A stretch of DNA of 64,000 nt from Misgurnus anguillicaudatus (lineage: Eukaryota > Chordata > Actinopteri > Cypriniformes > Cobitidae): contig NC_073348.2 of the NCBI RefSeq assembly GCF_027580225.2, positions 40,304,501-40,368,500 of the forward strand. Reading direction: 5' to 3'. The position numbers and the translations under genes are program-made. The notes below the pieces were generated by a model that did no database searches, had not been told where the DNA came from, and saw nothing but the letters and a program-made list of their open reading frames with translations. Below, piece by piece: positions 25,356 through 35,714 of the stretch. Position 1 is the first letter of the stretch; each line of letters opens with the position of its first letter.

Positions 25356-28300
25356 ATGATGAACTCGGCTCGTATCCATGATAAATACACGCTGAAGAAG
25401 TTCTGGGAGCAGAAGATTGAGAAGCACATGGAGAGGACGGGGAATGAAGACTCCCGGATGAAGAGCAGCGCTTTATCAAAGTGTGTATGTCTGTCACAGT
25501 CCAAACTTTTCTTAAATAATGCTGCTGAAGAGATGTTCGCTTATCCTGTCATCACTCATTTGTTGCGGCTGGTAATTGCAGAAGAAGATTTAGTTAAAAA
25601 TACACTGAAATAAAAGATCAGTTTGATAGATGACATGAAGAATGGACCTCAAAGAAGATAATTGTTTTTTTTGACCTAGTTTGGATTTAATAAACACTTC
25701 TTTCTTTTGGAAATGAAAGCTTGAGGTCAGGGTATTTCCAGACAGGATTAGCAGATATAGGGCTACAAATCTCCAGGCTTTAGACTTGATTGTAATGAAT
25801 GTGAATGTGATGACAGCTGTAGAGATGACGGCTGTAATGAATATATAGATAGATCAGGCTAAACACAACATACTTCAAACAAATCCAAGGGTTTGACACC
25901 AACCTTAGATCCAAATCCTTGGTACAGCTACTGCAAAAATAATGTTTGCCAAGTTATGTTGTACATTTATAGAAGTGAAATTCAACCAAACAGACCTTTA
26001 ATATAATATAATCTATATCATAATTTAAGATATCTGTATTATTACTATACAGCAAAAATAAATTCAAATATAATATTGAATACATTTCAAAATAAAAAAA
26101 ATGGCCAAAAAATATATTGATAACAAAAAACAATATATTTTGAAATATATTTAAATATATATGTAGGGGAGACCGGGGCTGGTTGTCTCATGGGTTGGTT
26201 GTCACACTGCTTATTTCAGACATACTAAATGGCGCTGTGGTACAATTTTGATATCAGTTTGTTAGCCTTTAATAGCTTACTCATTTGCACTTGAAATTTT
26301 GCCGAGCAGACACAAAACATTGAGGTTAGGAGACAATTTTTTATTTTTATGGGTCAGAGTAAATTTTCATGTTGGTGTTGTTTTTGTGTTGAGATCTTGT
26401 AGGATATTAGTCATTCAAAAACAAAACACTCATTAAAAAGCTAAAAGTAGTAGCTTTATTTTGAGTCATCTTTTAGCGATCAAGTTAAAGCCGTGTGGCA
26501 GCTAGCTTATCATGTTTGTCAAGAAGTCAGTTGGGGATGGTTGTCACATAGCTTGCGGGGTTGGTTGTCACATAAGAATATTGGACATGTAGACCTTTTA
26601 AGACTATTTGTCTGTTTGTTTGTTTTTGTTAGCTTTTAAAAAAAAAAGCATTGAATAAAGAGGTTTTAACACAAAAAATTATTTCATTTTATTTCTCAAC
26701 ACAGTAGACAATAGGCTTTATGCCCAGCTGCACTACTTCCTGAACTTCGGCCGGCTTCTTGTTTCCTGTCTGCCATTGTTGGACGGGCTGATTAATCCAG
26801 GTGTGCCTGACCTCAGTAATCCCAACAACAATAATCATACACGCCTGGATGGGTCAGTTTGTCCAATGGTGGCAGACAGGAAACAAGGAGCTGGCTGAAG
26901 TTCATAGTGCAGCTGGGCATAAAGCCTATTCAAGTAACTGATCACCCACTTTAATTCCATTGTTTAAACATAAGGGGCATTAATAACAACTATCATAGGG
27001 GTGAATTCATATTAAAACTTATTTGAAGTTTCTAGCTTAAAAAACTAAAAAGTTACACATTATCTTTTCAGATCCCAATTTATCACTGAAATCCTATTAG
27101 CCATGGGGTTGGTTGTCACATTGTGTCAGAGTGTCTTTGATGGTTAGTTACTTCCTGTTACAATACATTCGAAAAGTAAAAAGTTTACACATTTAAGGCC
27201 AAGACTCCAAAGTTTCATTTCATGTAGGAATTACTGCTGAAAGATTTTTTGAAGATGAGCAATTCATGCATGAGTAAAAGTTGTGACAACCAACCCCGGT
27301 CTCCCCTATATATTTTAAAGCATTTCAATTCACAGCATATTGAAAGAAAAACTTTGTATGTTACAAACCTGTAGGTGTGAAAAGGTTCAAATTAAATATA
27401 TATTCAACTGGAAATTGTTTATATTTTATACATACCCTGCAAAAAAATATTTTCAAGAAAAACTTTTCTTACTATTTTTGTCTTGTTTTCAGTAAAAACA
27501 TCTAAAAATTCTTAAATTAAGATGCTTTTACTTGATGAGCAAAACGATCCAAGAAAATAAGTCTAGTTTTTAGACCAAAAATATCATATATAAGTGATTT
27601 TGTGCATAAAACGGGCAAAAATAGGGTAATAGGGTAAGCAAATTTTCGTGAATTTTTCTTGCATTTAGTGTTTAAGAAAAAAAAATTTGCATACCCCATT
27701 GGCAGATTTTTTTGCTTGTTTTATGCACAAAATCACTTATATTTTTGTTCTAAAAACTAGACTTATTTTCTTGGATAGTTTAGCTCATCAAGAAAAAGAA
27801 TCTTAATTTAAGAATTTTTTGAAATTTTTACTGAAAACAAGACAAAAAATATTTTTTTTCTTGAAAATCATTTTTTGAAATTTTATACTTATACTTTATA
27901 CATTTTGTACCTTCATATTTTGGCTAGGAAAAATATATATTTATTTTTCTGTATTGGTTGTAAAATTTGAAATGTATTTGTTGCCCCTGTAATACATTTT
28001 TAAATATGAATGTTAAAACTAAATATATTTTCAAATTAAAAAATATTTTTAATCAAGCTTTACTTTCTAAGAAATGTATTTAATATATATTTGAAATATA
28101 TTTTTGGCCAGAGAAATTAATTTTTTTTCCACACTGTAAAAAATACTTTGCTGCCTTAAAATGTTTTGTTGAATCAACTCAGATTTACAAGTCATTTCAA
28201 CTTACTATTATTTATATTGACTAGAGATGAGTTGTAATAACAACAGGTTGTTGCCTTTTCTCAACTATATTTTATAAGTTGTGACAACTCATCTCTGTTG

Positions 28301-28619
28301 ACATGACTTGTAAATCCGAGTTGATTTAACAAAAACTTTTAAGGCAGCAAAGTATTTTTTACAGTGCATATAGGGTACTTTAAACAGTTTACATTTTGGA
28401 CTGAAATGCGTTCATTCATCAAGTTTGTTTATTTGTTTGTTTTTTGCTGATGCCTCTGTTGTTGTCTGTGTTTGAAGTGAATCTCTGTTATTTCTCTCTC
28501 ACAGGTTACGTGATGAATGGCTCCAGAGGCTTCAGATTCAAAACAAGAACCTGATTGAGACCATGAGAGAAGAACAGATAAAAAAAGCAGAAAGGGTCCA
28601 GGACATTTTAAGAGTTTAG
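25356..28619 (+). CDS. fam240a: FAM240-family small protein, two coding exons
   Basis: Coding exons 25356-25480 and 28505-28619 have GT-AG borders and an AA|G split Lys codon, giving 79 aa. The acceptor TTTTTTCAG directly precedes ATGATG. The protein is highly charged and helical. Its core has a short LKKFWEQKIEKH block followed by SALSKLRDEWLQRLQ, then a lysine/glutamate-rich helix ending QDILRV. A similar FWE...SALxKLRxEWxQRL pattern and length (about 80 aa) is what I recall for the FAM240A-C family, of unknown function. FAM240A neighbours TDGF1 at human 3p21.31 as I recall, so its position 21 kb from tdgf1 supports the call. A polyadenylation signal AATAAA follows at 28842-28847. The letter of the paralogue is inferred from synteny, and the 3-kb intron hosts two transposons. 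Confidence 0.72.
26163..27309. mobile_element. 1.15-kb element with TAGGGGAGACCGGGG termini in the FAM240-like gene intron
   Basis: The left end TAGGGGAGACCGGGG and right end CCCCGGTCTCCCCTA are perfect inverted repeats. Further in, GGTTGGTTGTCACA units recur at about 26,195, 26,570 and 27,110, complementary to the right arm. A separate palindrome (26710-26930) is nested inside. No transposase frame. Confidence 0.85.
26710..26930. repeat. Nested palindrome inside the TAGGGGAGACC element
   Basis: The left arm AATAGGCTTTATGCCCAGCT and right arm AGCTGGGCATAAAGCCTATT are exact complements. Inner arms GTTTCCTGTCTGCCA and TGGCAGACAGGAAAC continue the pairing. Confidence 0.88.
27437..27880. mobile_element. 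Foldback element CTGCAAAAAA, copy 2, with internal insert
   Basis: Same arms as copy 1 at 23837: TTAAGATGCTTTTACTTGAT on the left and its complement near 27,790. The centre holds an extra roughly 90-bp segment beginning near AGGGTAATAGGGTAAGC. It ends within degenerate TTTTTTGAAA text. Confidence 0.75.
28132..28366. mobile_element. Foldback element CACTGTAAAAAA...TTTTTTACAGTG
   Basis: The ends CACTGTAAAAAATACTTTGC and GCAAAGTATTTTTTACAGTG are perfect complements. Inner arms GAATCAACTCAGATTTACAA and its near-complement follow. It is 235 bp, noncoding, and lies in the FAM240-like gene intron. Confidence 0.92.
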
Positions 28620-29218
28620 ATGGCTTTATAACAGTCACCTTTTTTGATGTAGCTTTTGAGACAGAGTACTTTATTACATCACTATGATCTTGGTCTCTGT
28701 CAGTGGAAGCTTGATGATTTAAAAGTGCAGATGGCGACATCTAGAGGCGAGTCGAGTGAACTGCAGCTTCACATTTAAACTCTGGTTCATAAAAAAAATC
28801 CTGCTTGTAACCTGAAACTAAATGTGTATGCCTGCAGCTTAAATAAACCCTTTTATATCATTCAACTGTCTAACATTAATTTCTCACATCGTAAGAGTAT
28901 TGCAATAAACATCTATAGGTAAACTGTATTTAAAATAGGCTACTGAAAAACTTTCCTTTATATATTTATTCATTTTAACATAGATGTTAAAGCATGGACA
29001 TAAGATGAGTGTGCTCTTGGTGAAGTAGACGCTGTCCTTTATGTATTAAAAAGAGGAAGTCACTTTCTTTTAGTTCACTGTTTAAAATATTTCATTAGTT
29101 TAATTACGAAATATCAGCATTTCCTTCTGTAGTTCTGAAGTTAGCTTTCATGTGTGGTTGGGTTTTTTAATTTCACAACAATGATCATTTTTTTAAGAAA
29201 TTAATGGTTTTCACACAT

Positions 29219-29789
29219 GGCTGCGTCTGAAAGCTTAGGTAGCTGACTTGTTGCATCTCTGCCTAATGAGGCAATGACTTTGGCGGCTAAAGGCAGCTCC
29301 GGGTAACGCTTTTGGACAGCCTTCATAGGCAGTGTAATTTAATTCAGCTTAAAATATAAACAGAGAGCGTCTTTGTGATAACTAATCCCACTAATCTGCT
29401 AAAATGCAATTAGGATGTAAAAACTGAAAAGATAACTTTATTTACACAAAATTTGTGCTCCACCCTGCTGGAAAAACCAGCAAGACCAGCATATATTGTG
29501 TTTTGGTGCTGGTATGCTAGTGACCACCAGCTAAACAGACCAGCATAATTCCCATGCTGGTTTGATGCTGTTTTTTTCAGCAGGTCAGACACTTTCCTGG
29601 CCTCCATTTAATTTTTTTGAACTGTACCAGGCTCGACCAATCACATTCCCTGTGCACGCCCACGTATAGAGTTGTGGACCATTACAATGAAGGTATCTCA
29701 GGAGACTGAAAGTAAACCTAACATTGAATTCGGGGGTGTCTTGGAATGCTGCCTCCGAAGGCATCATTTTAAAACTTTGGGACGCAGCC
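29219..29789. mobile_element. Element with GGCTGCGTC ends, containing a CCAGCA repeat
   Basis: The left end GGCTGCGTCTGAAAGC and right end TTTGGGACGCAGCC are inverted with short identity. A CCAGCA/TGCTGG foldback fragment (29,465-29,585) lies inside, suggesting a nested insertion. Confidence 0.6.
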
Positions 29790-30864
29790 ACAGTCTTTAC
29801 TGGTAAATTGCAGTTCTTACAGATCATGTGTAAACAGAACCAGTGCTGCCAATTTACCAGTAAGAGAGGTTGTAAGATTCCCAGTAATTTACTGGTGTGA
29901 ACGGAGAATAAGGATTACCGGGATTTACAAATGACGATGTCAGAACGCACTGACAACGTTTTGATACAGAGGACGCTTTTACTGTTTACGGATGTTTCTA
30001 CAGTAAGTACACACACGCTGTGCTTATGGTGAAGTTAACATCCATATCTCTTCACCAAAGTTGTTTAAGACACCTTATTTTTCCAACATCCCCACAGTGT
30101 GTAACTTCTGCTTTCTCAACAAGTTTACCAGTATTTTAATGCTGATGTGTGAATGACATCTTACTGGTAAAAATCACTGCATTTGGGTGTGAACAGCACA
30201 GTTTGTATTTACTGGTAAAGTCATTCATGGTTAAAGCAACTAATAAAGCAACTAATATATGTTCGTTCTAAAGTCCATGTAAAGTCATTTCAGAGAATAG
30301 TCTCTAAACACATTATAAATCTTAGAAATGTATTACTGAAACACATTACACAAACTGAATTGTTGGATCACTAAACAGATTATTTGGGCGGAGATAAAAC
30401 AATGACGGACTGAAGCCACCCAGCATGATTTTGATAACTTATTTTATTTACTTTTAAATGTGTCTGGGTGGTTAATATCAAACTTTTCTGTGGTGAGACA
30501 AACTGAAAACACATTTAATATCAGATTTTACATCGACAGACATTCATTTGGGTGAAAGCATCATTTACACAACAAACAGGTCATTATAAATTTAATAAAG
30601 CCTGCAGGGTGAAAAAGACCCCGTCCGCAAAGTGTCTTGTTTTGTTATTATGATAATCCGACACAATTGAGAAGTGGACATGAAAAATTGATCACAAATA
30701 AATTATTTTAATATGTGAAGAAAACATCTACGAACATTCTACAGAATTAAACATTAAAGATTTTACTTAACAGTATATATATACAAAAAATAAATTTCTC
30801 TGATTAAAGATAATATGACAGTATAAATGTCAGCATAAAATACTAATACTACAAAACAGCATTA

Positions 30865-31025
30865 CACTGTAAAAAAAATGCAGCATTTTGTTAAATCAAC
30901 ATATATTTTATGCTACTTCAACTATTTTTTATGAGTTATGTCAACTATTCACAGTTAGTATGTAGTATGTTGAATTGACTCGCAAAACCAAGTTGATTTA
31001 ACTTCATGCTGTTTTTTTTACTTTG
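30865..31025. repeat. Foldback element CACTGTAAAAAAAATGCAGC
   Basis: The left end CACTGTAAAAAAAATGCAGC pairs with GCTGTTTTTTTTAC text on the right. The TTAAATCAAC and GTTGATTTAAC arms also pair. Confidence 0.7.
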
Positions 31026-32037
31026 TATAAAATATGATATTAAGCATTTAGGACACAGAATATTAGTTTAAGTTCAGTTCAGATTCTGTCAGTAAACACC
31101 ATAAACTTCACCTTTAATGTCTCATAATAACATCTAGCATCTGCTTACATCTGCTTTTTAACTTGAGCTGTCAGCACAAAAAAACACTTCCACTTTTACT
31201 TAATTCCCATTAAAACCATGCAATAAATGATGTACTCCAATCGTATTTTCCCATACGGCAAAAAATACATTTCTCTGGTTAAAAATGTGTTTTAAATATA
31301 TGCTAAATACATTGTGTAGAAAGTAAAACTTCATTAAATGTATTTTTGAATTTGAATTTAGTTTTAACCTTCATATATCAACACATATTTCAAAATGTAT
31401 TTCAAATACATTTCTAATTTTACAACCCATATGGCAAAAAAATATAAAGTTTTGTATAAATGTATAAAATATTCAATTATATATTTGTTTACAGTTAAGT
31501 GGCTTAAATTTAATTTTAATCTTTTCAAATCTGTTTACAGGTTTGTAACATACAAAGTTTTTCTTTCAATGCAATGTGAATTTAAATACTTTAAAATATA
31601 TATATATTTTAAATATTCCAGTCAACATGTGAAGTGGATCAAAAAAAGTTCATCAAAGTTGTCCTATGACAAGAACGGTTATTGGTTTTAAGATGAGGTT
31701 GACTAGTTTATATTTCAAAAAATGGACAAAAATATATTGCTGAAAATACATTTTTTGAAAATATTTTTTATATATTTTGAAATATATTTAAAATAAGAAT
31801 TTGAATATATATTTTTTGCCACTTAAGATGCACTTAAGAGTTTCATAAGTTCTTGCACCAAAACTCCCCAAAAAACTCACACTTCCTATTACTGAAAACT
31901 GCTAGAATAAGCTACTTGTGTTCAGATTAGTTTTGCTTGGATTAAGTTTCACAAAGACATAAAAGATGTAACCTACTGGGTTTGCAATCAATTCAGTAAA
32001 TAAGATTCAGGAGGCTACTAAATAAAAAAAGATGAAA

Positions 32038-33057
32038 CTACAGCGAGTGTATTTGTTGTGACTGTGTGGATCGTGACGTGTGTGTGGCCTCCTCTGAAAA
32101 AGCTCTTTCAAAGACACGTCTGAGAGAAAGTCGAACCTTCTCCTTAAAATCCTGACCCATAAAAACATACAGAACCGGGTTCAGGCAGCTGTTGATGTAC
32201 GCTAAAGAGATGGCCAGAGGATCTACGGTCAATGCCACCGAGGAGCTGGAATCCCCACCGTACATCCGGATCAAATCCACGCAGTGGTACGGAAACCAGC
32301 ACAGAAAAAAGCACACGATAACAGCCAACATGATGCGAAACGCTCGACCTGAGCGGAAATTACTTCGGCCTAACTTTCGTGCGATGATCCCGTAACATAC
32401 TGCGATGCACACGAGAGGTATGAAGAAACCAAACACAAATCTGATGATGCTCAACACACCAGATCTTTCAAAAGTTTCTTCTTCTTCACTACCGTGATAT
32501 GTGCATTCTGTAATGTTCAGTTCATCATGTGTGTAAGTTTCTCTTAACATCATGAAGGGCAAGCTGAGAGCCAAAGCCAGGACCCAGACCACCACGCAGG
32601 AGATCCGTGCCATCGAGAGACTGCGATGGTTCTGAGCCCAAACCGGTGTTATCACCAGAATAAACCGATCCAGACTGATGATGTTTAATGTGAAGACGCT
32701 GGCAAACATGTTGACGACTACAACTGATGGGAGAATCTTGCACATGGCAGATCCATATGGCCAATGATGGTCCAGAAAGATCTCTGCCATGCTGAACGGT
32801 ATAGAGAGGCAGCACAGGAGGTCTGCTATGGCTAAATTTAGGAACCATATTGTATTAATCGTCCTCTTCATCTTCATCCCGGCAATGTACACGACAAATG
32901 CATTGCCGGGAACTCCGAGGAGAAACGTCAAGAAGTAGAGGATGAGAGAAGTCGCTGTTACAGATCTACTCGCCTCTGGAGAGTTCATAAAACTTTCATT
33001 AAAATTAAAATCAAAATTAAAATAATCTATTGTGTTGTAATCAGACGTGTTGTTCAT
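32038..33057 (-). CDS. c5ar1: C5a anaphylatoxin chemotactic receptor-type GPCR
   Basis: A single coding exon of 339 aa with seven hydrophobic segments and all class A landmarks. These are GVPGN in TM1, NLAIADLL in TM2, the HHWPYGSAMC loop with the TM3 cysteine, DRF in place of DRY at the end of TM3, a second-loop cysteine (NITEC), CWFPYH in TM6 and NPVLY in TM7, then helix 8 (GQDFKEKVRLSLRRVF). The RTINTIWFLNLAIADLL and LDRFILV..PVWAQN blocks, the DRF variant and the helix-8 GQ.F motif match C5AR1 best; C3a, formyl-peptide and chemerin receptors are the alternatives. The N-terminus is acidic with tyrosines (DYNTIDYF), as in receptors whose sulfotyrosines bind anaphylatoxin, and has NNTS sequons. 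Expected role: Gi-coupled chemotactic receptor on myeloid cells. An acceptor-like TTTTTCAAATAG lies upstream of the ATG, so a leader exon is likely. Confidence 0.87.
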   Translation of the reverse strand: MNNTSDYNTIDYFNFDFNFNESFMNSPEASRSVTATSLILYFLTFLLGVPGNAFVVYIAGMKMKRTINTIWFLNLAIADLLCCLSIPFSMAEIFLDHHWPYGSAMCKILPSVVVVNMFASVFTLNIISLDRFILVITPVWAQNHRSLSMARISCVVVWVLALALSLPFMMLRETYTHDELNITECTYHGSEEEETFERSGVLSIIRFVFGFFIPLVCIAVCYGIIARKLGRSNFRSGRAFRIMLAVIVCFFLCWFPYHCVDLIRMYGGDSSSSVALTVDPLAISLAYINSCLNPVLYVFMGQDFKEKVRLSLRRVFERAFSEEATHTSRSTQSQQIHSL

Positions 33058-33618
33058 TTTGGCTGAACTGATGAAGCGTCCCAGTTGGTCCTCCTATTTG
33101 AAAAAAGCACACAAACACACAAATCCATCAAAATCTTTATACTCTCACTTGCAAGTCTGAAATTTTGCAAACAGATGCTATTTTGGGTGGACCCTTTATA
33201 ACAGGAACTCTTTGCTCAGAAAGTGTTTAAGGGTTTAATAGCAAATACTGTGAACACATTTGCTGTCAAAATTACAGGAAACATTAATGCAGCTTTGTGT
33301 ATTTTCCAATTCTTAACCGCATTTTGCAACATACAGTTAACCACCATAATAAAGGTCATCAAAACTTAATAAATTGTGATGCACACAAATGCAAAACATG
33401 AAGGATAAAAACAATGATACATTAATCAAACAACATAAAATGTGACACAAAACACCCTAATACTGGTAAATACCACATAACTGGTAAAAAATATTTAAAA
33501 AAAAAACATTATTTAGACTTAAACAGTGATGTCCACATTTAATGTGTTGTCTCATCTTGTGTTGTCCCTTTTATGTATTTGAACATAAAATCATCACGAA
33601 ATGACACATAATGTGTTA

Positions 33619-33795
33619 ACACTGTAAAAAATTTCTGTAGAAATTACAGTATTACTGGGTAATACTGGCAACTAGCTGCCAGTAACTTACTGTAGATTTT
33701 ACATTTATGTTATTTAAACATTTTCAAGTCTTTATGTTCTACAGTAAGTTACTGGCAACAAGCTGCATAATTACAGCAATTTTTTTTTACAGTGT
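33619..33795. mobile_element. Foldback element CACTGTAAAAAATTTCTGTAG
   Basis: The ends CACTGTAAAAAA and TTTTTTTACAGTGT are inverted. Arms CTGCCAGTAACTTACTGTAG and CTACAGTAAGTTACTGGCA pair around about 33,715. It is in the probable intron of the C5a-type receptor gene. Confidence 0.88.
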
Positions 33796-34101
33796 AGGAT
33801 AACACAAAACAATGTAAGAGTGTACATGTATTCACTCCTTGAACATTGTAGAGATTTCCACTATAAAAAATATATTTAGATCTTAAACTGGTACCTTTTA
33901 CATTAGTTGACTATAAAATTAAATATGATTAATTCAATCTATTGCTGTTTAATGACGGTTCATGTAAACATTTACAGGTTGTAACCGTAGTTGTTTACTG
34001 TAGTTACAGTGTACATTATGTAATCATTTATATGCATTATTAACACACACGTCTCTATATATAATATGTTTATGTAATAAGTGTATAGTTTTAGGTCTTA
34101 C

Positions 34102-34230
34102 CTCATAAAGCACACGGTGATGAATACTGACTGAATTACACTCAAACCACTTTAAAGGGAAAACCACAGGAAATGACGAGACCTTCTCTAAACCCATCTG
34201 ATATCCCAAATCCTGCAACTTATATTTAAT
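34102..34230 (-). promoter_or_regulatory. c5ar1: Probable leader exon and core promoter of the C5a-type receptor gene
   Basis: On the minus strand, a strong donor TATGAG|GTAAGACC ends a candidate exon at 34102. About 120 bases upstream is a TATA-like TTAAATATAAG (near 34,220-34,230). An ETS-type CATTTCCTGTGG lies between. Splicing to the acceptor just upstream of the ATG would give a 5-prime leader, as in other receptors of this family. This is inference from motifs. Confidence 0.4.
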
Positions 34231-34818
34231 GCATTAAAGACACTTTTATTATTAGCTTACATTTTTATATTGCATTCATTATTTAGAAATATTAAAGAAG
34301 GGTGTGATCTTCTAAAATGAGCTAAATAAATGTGTGCAGGCTGCATGTGCAAATAAACTATTAGTTTCAGTTTCCTTTTTTCAGCTAAAAAAAAACTAAA
34401 CTTGAAAATGAGATGCAGCTGCTCGTCTTGTTAAAGTTAAAGTGAGAAGTTTGATTTGTTTCTTGTAATGTCGATATGAGGGACCCAAATAAATCGAATA
34501 ATGTCTGAACTAATTCACAAGATTTACAGGTCTGAAATCGTACTAAATATGGCAATATCACAAAATGTTTACAAATGAGTCCTAATTGTACATGAAGTCA
34601 TAATAATTAGGGTACTTATGACTAATACATTTTTGAGAGCTGACTGCATGTGAATCAGCCATTTGTTTACCCGGCCAAATTATATGAGTAACCGGATTAC
34701 ACTAAATGACCTAAACTTTGTGGAAAAAATCTATTTAACGAAAATGCTTATTAAAGGTCTCAATGAAACTGAATAATTTCTAGAATAAATGATCATACCA
34801 CATTCACAAAAATGATAG

Positions 34819-35714
34819 TTTATTGTGTAGATTTACTATTTTTATTGGAAATATCTTGTAAACATCAATCTGCCCATTTTATTGCATGAAAGACAAAAAA
34901 AGTGATTATTTACACTGTGGTTTTGGCAAAACAGTTCTATCGAATTATGTGCTTAATAACGAAATAAAAAGGGTAAGCATAATGAGCTTTTTAAAAGGTA
35001 CCAACACCAAAACCTACAGGAATAATTTAATTTTTCAACATTATTTCAGCCTTTCCAATACTACAGGTCCATCGAAAAGACGCTCGCCTCATCCGGCAAC
35101 AACTATACACAAACAGCAGAGCAATGGATCTATGTTTCATATATAATCTATGTCAATATCATCATTCAAAGGTTACTTCTTGCTTTCAAAAGCGCGCACA
35201 CTCATACACACACATACGTGTAAAATGTTACAATACAGCTATCAGTACAGTTTATGTGTCCACAGAAATGTTTATCTTCATAGGAAATACTATACCACTG
35301 AATCGGTTCATGCAAGGAGACAATCCATTATGTAACATACAATATGCAACAGCAGAATGAGTTTAGCATCTGTATTCATACAAGCTTAGAGTCGTTATCC
35401 TTAAAAAATGAAATGATTTAGTATTGAAGTCCACCAACAGTTTAACAGCATCCCATGTACTCCACCTTTAGCAGTAATCTTTGTCAATTCAAGCAACATA
35501 CAGGTTCCTGGCGCATGGTTAAATTAAATATATACATACGTCTGTACAGTACAAATTGTCAAATAGTGTTCTCTCTGGATTTGAAAGCACAATATAGAGG
35601 CAAGCAACCAGCTAGAAAGTTACCTAACGCAGGTTGCGACTACGAGTTATATAACGGCGGCGGAGGCCAGAGTCTGTACGAGGTTTTTACTGGTTGCCGC
35701 TGGACCAGATAGCT
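34819..35714 (-). other. apc: apc 3-prime UTR with candidate polyadenylation signals
   Basis: About 0.9 kb downstream of the apc stop is free of recognisable transposons. It ends in three close AATAAA signals on the minus strand (at 34878-34883, 34841-34846 and 34819-34824). This is the likely 3-prime UTR. Which signal is used cannot be told. Confidence 0.55.

Larger units (their letters stand above)
28860..32037. other. Intergenic between the FAM240-like gene and the C5a-type receptor gene
   Basis: No exon is supportable. It contains a GGCTGCGTC element (29219-29789), an ACTGGTAAATT-rich repeat zone (about 29,800-30,240), a CACTGTAAAAAA foldback (30865-31025) and AT-rich unique sequence. 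The 98-codon frame at 31,395 has a Phe/Tyr/Lys/Ile-rich composition typical of chance frames in AT-rich DNA. Confidence 0.6.

Noticed and set aside
31395..31691. 98-aa plus-strand open frame rich in Phe, Tyr, Lys and Ile
   Set aside because: Typical of chance frames in AT-rich DNA. No splice partner or recognisable domain.
32192..32848. 67- and 107-aa frames overlapping the receptor gene
   Set aside because: Out-of-frame shadows of the 339-aa GPCR.
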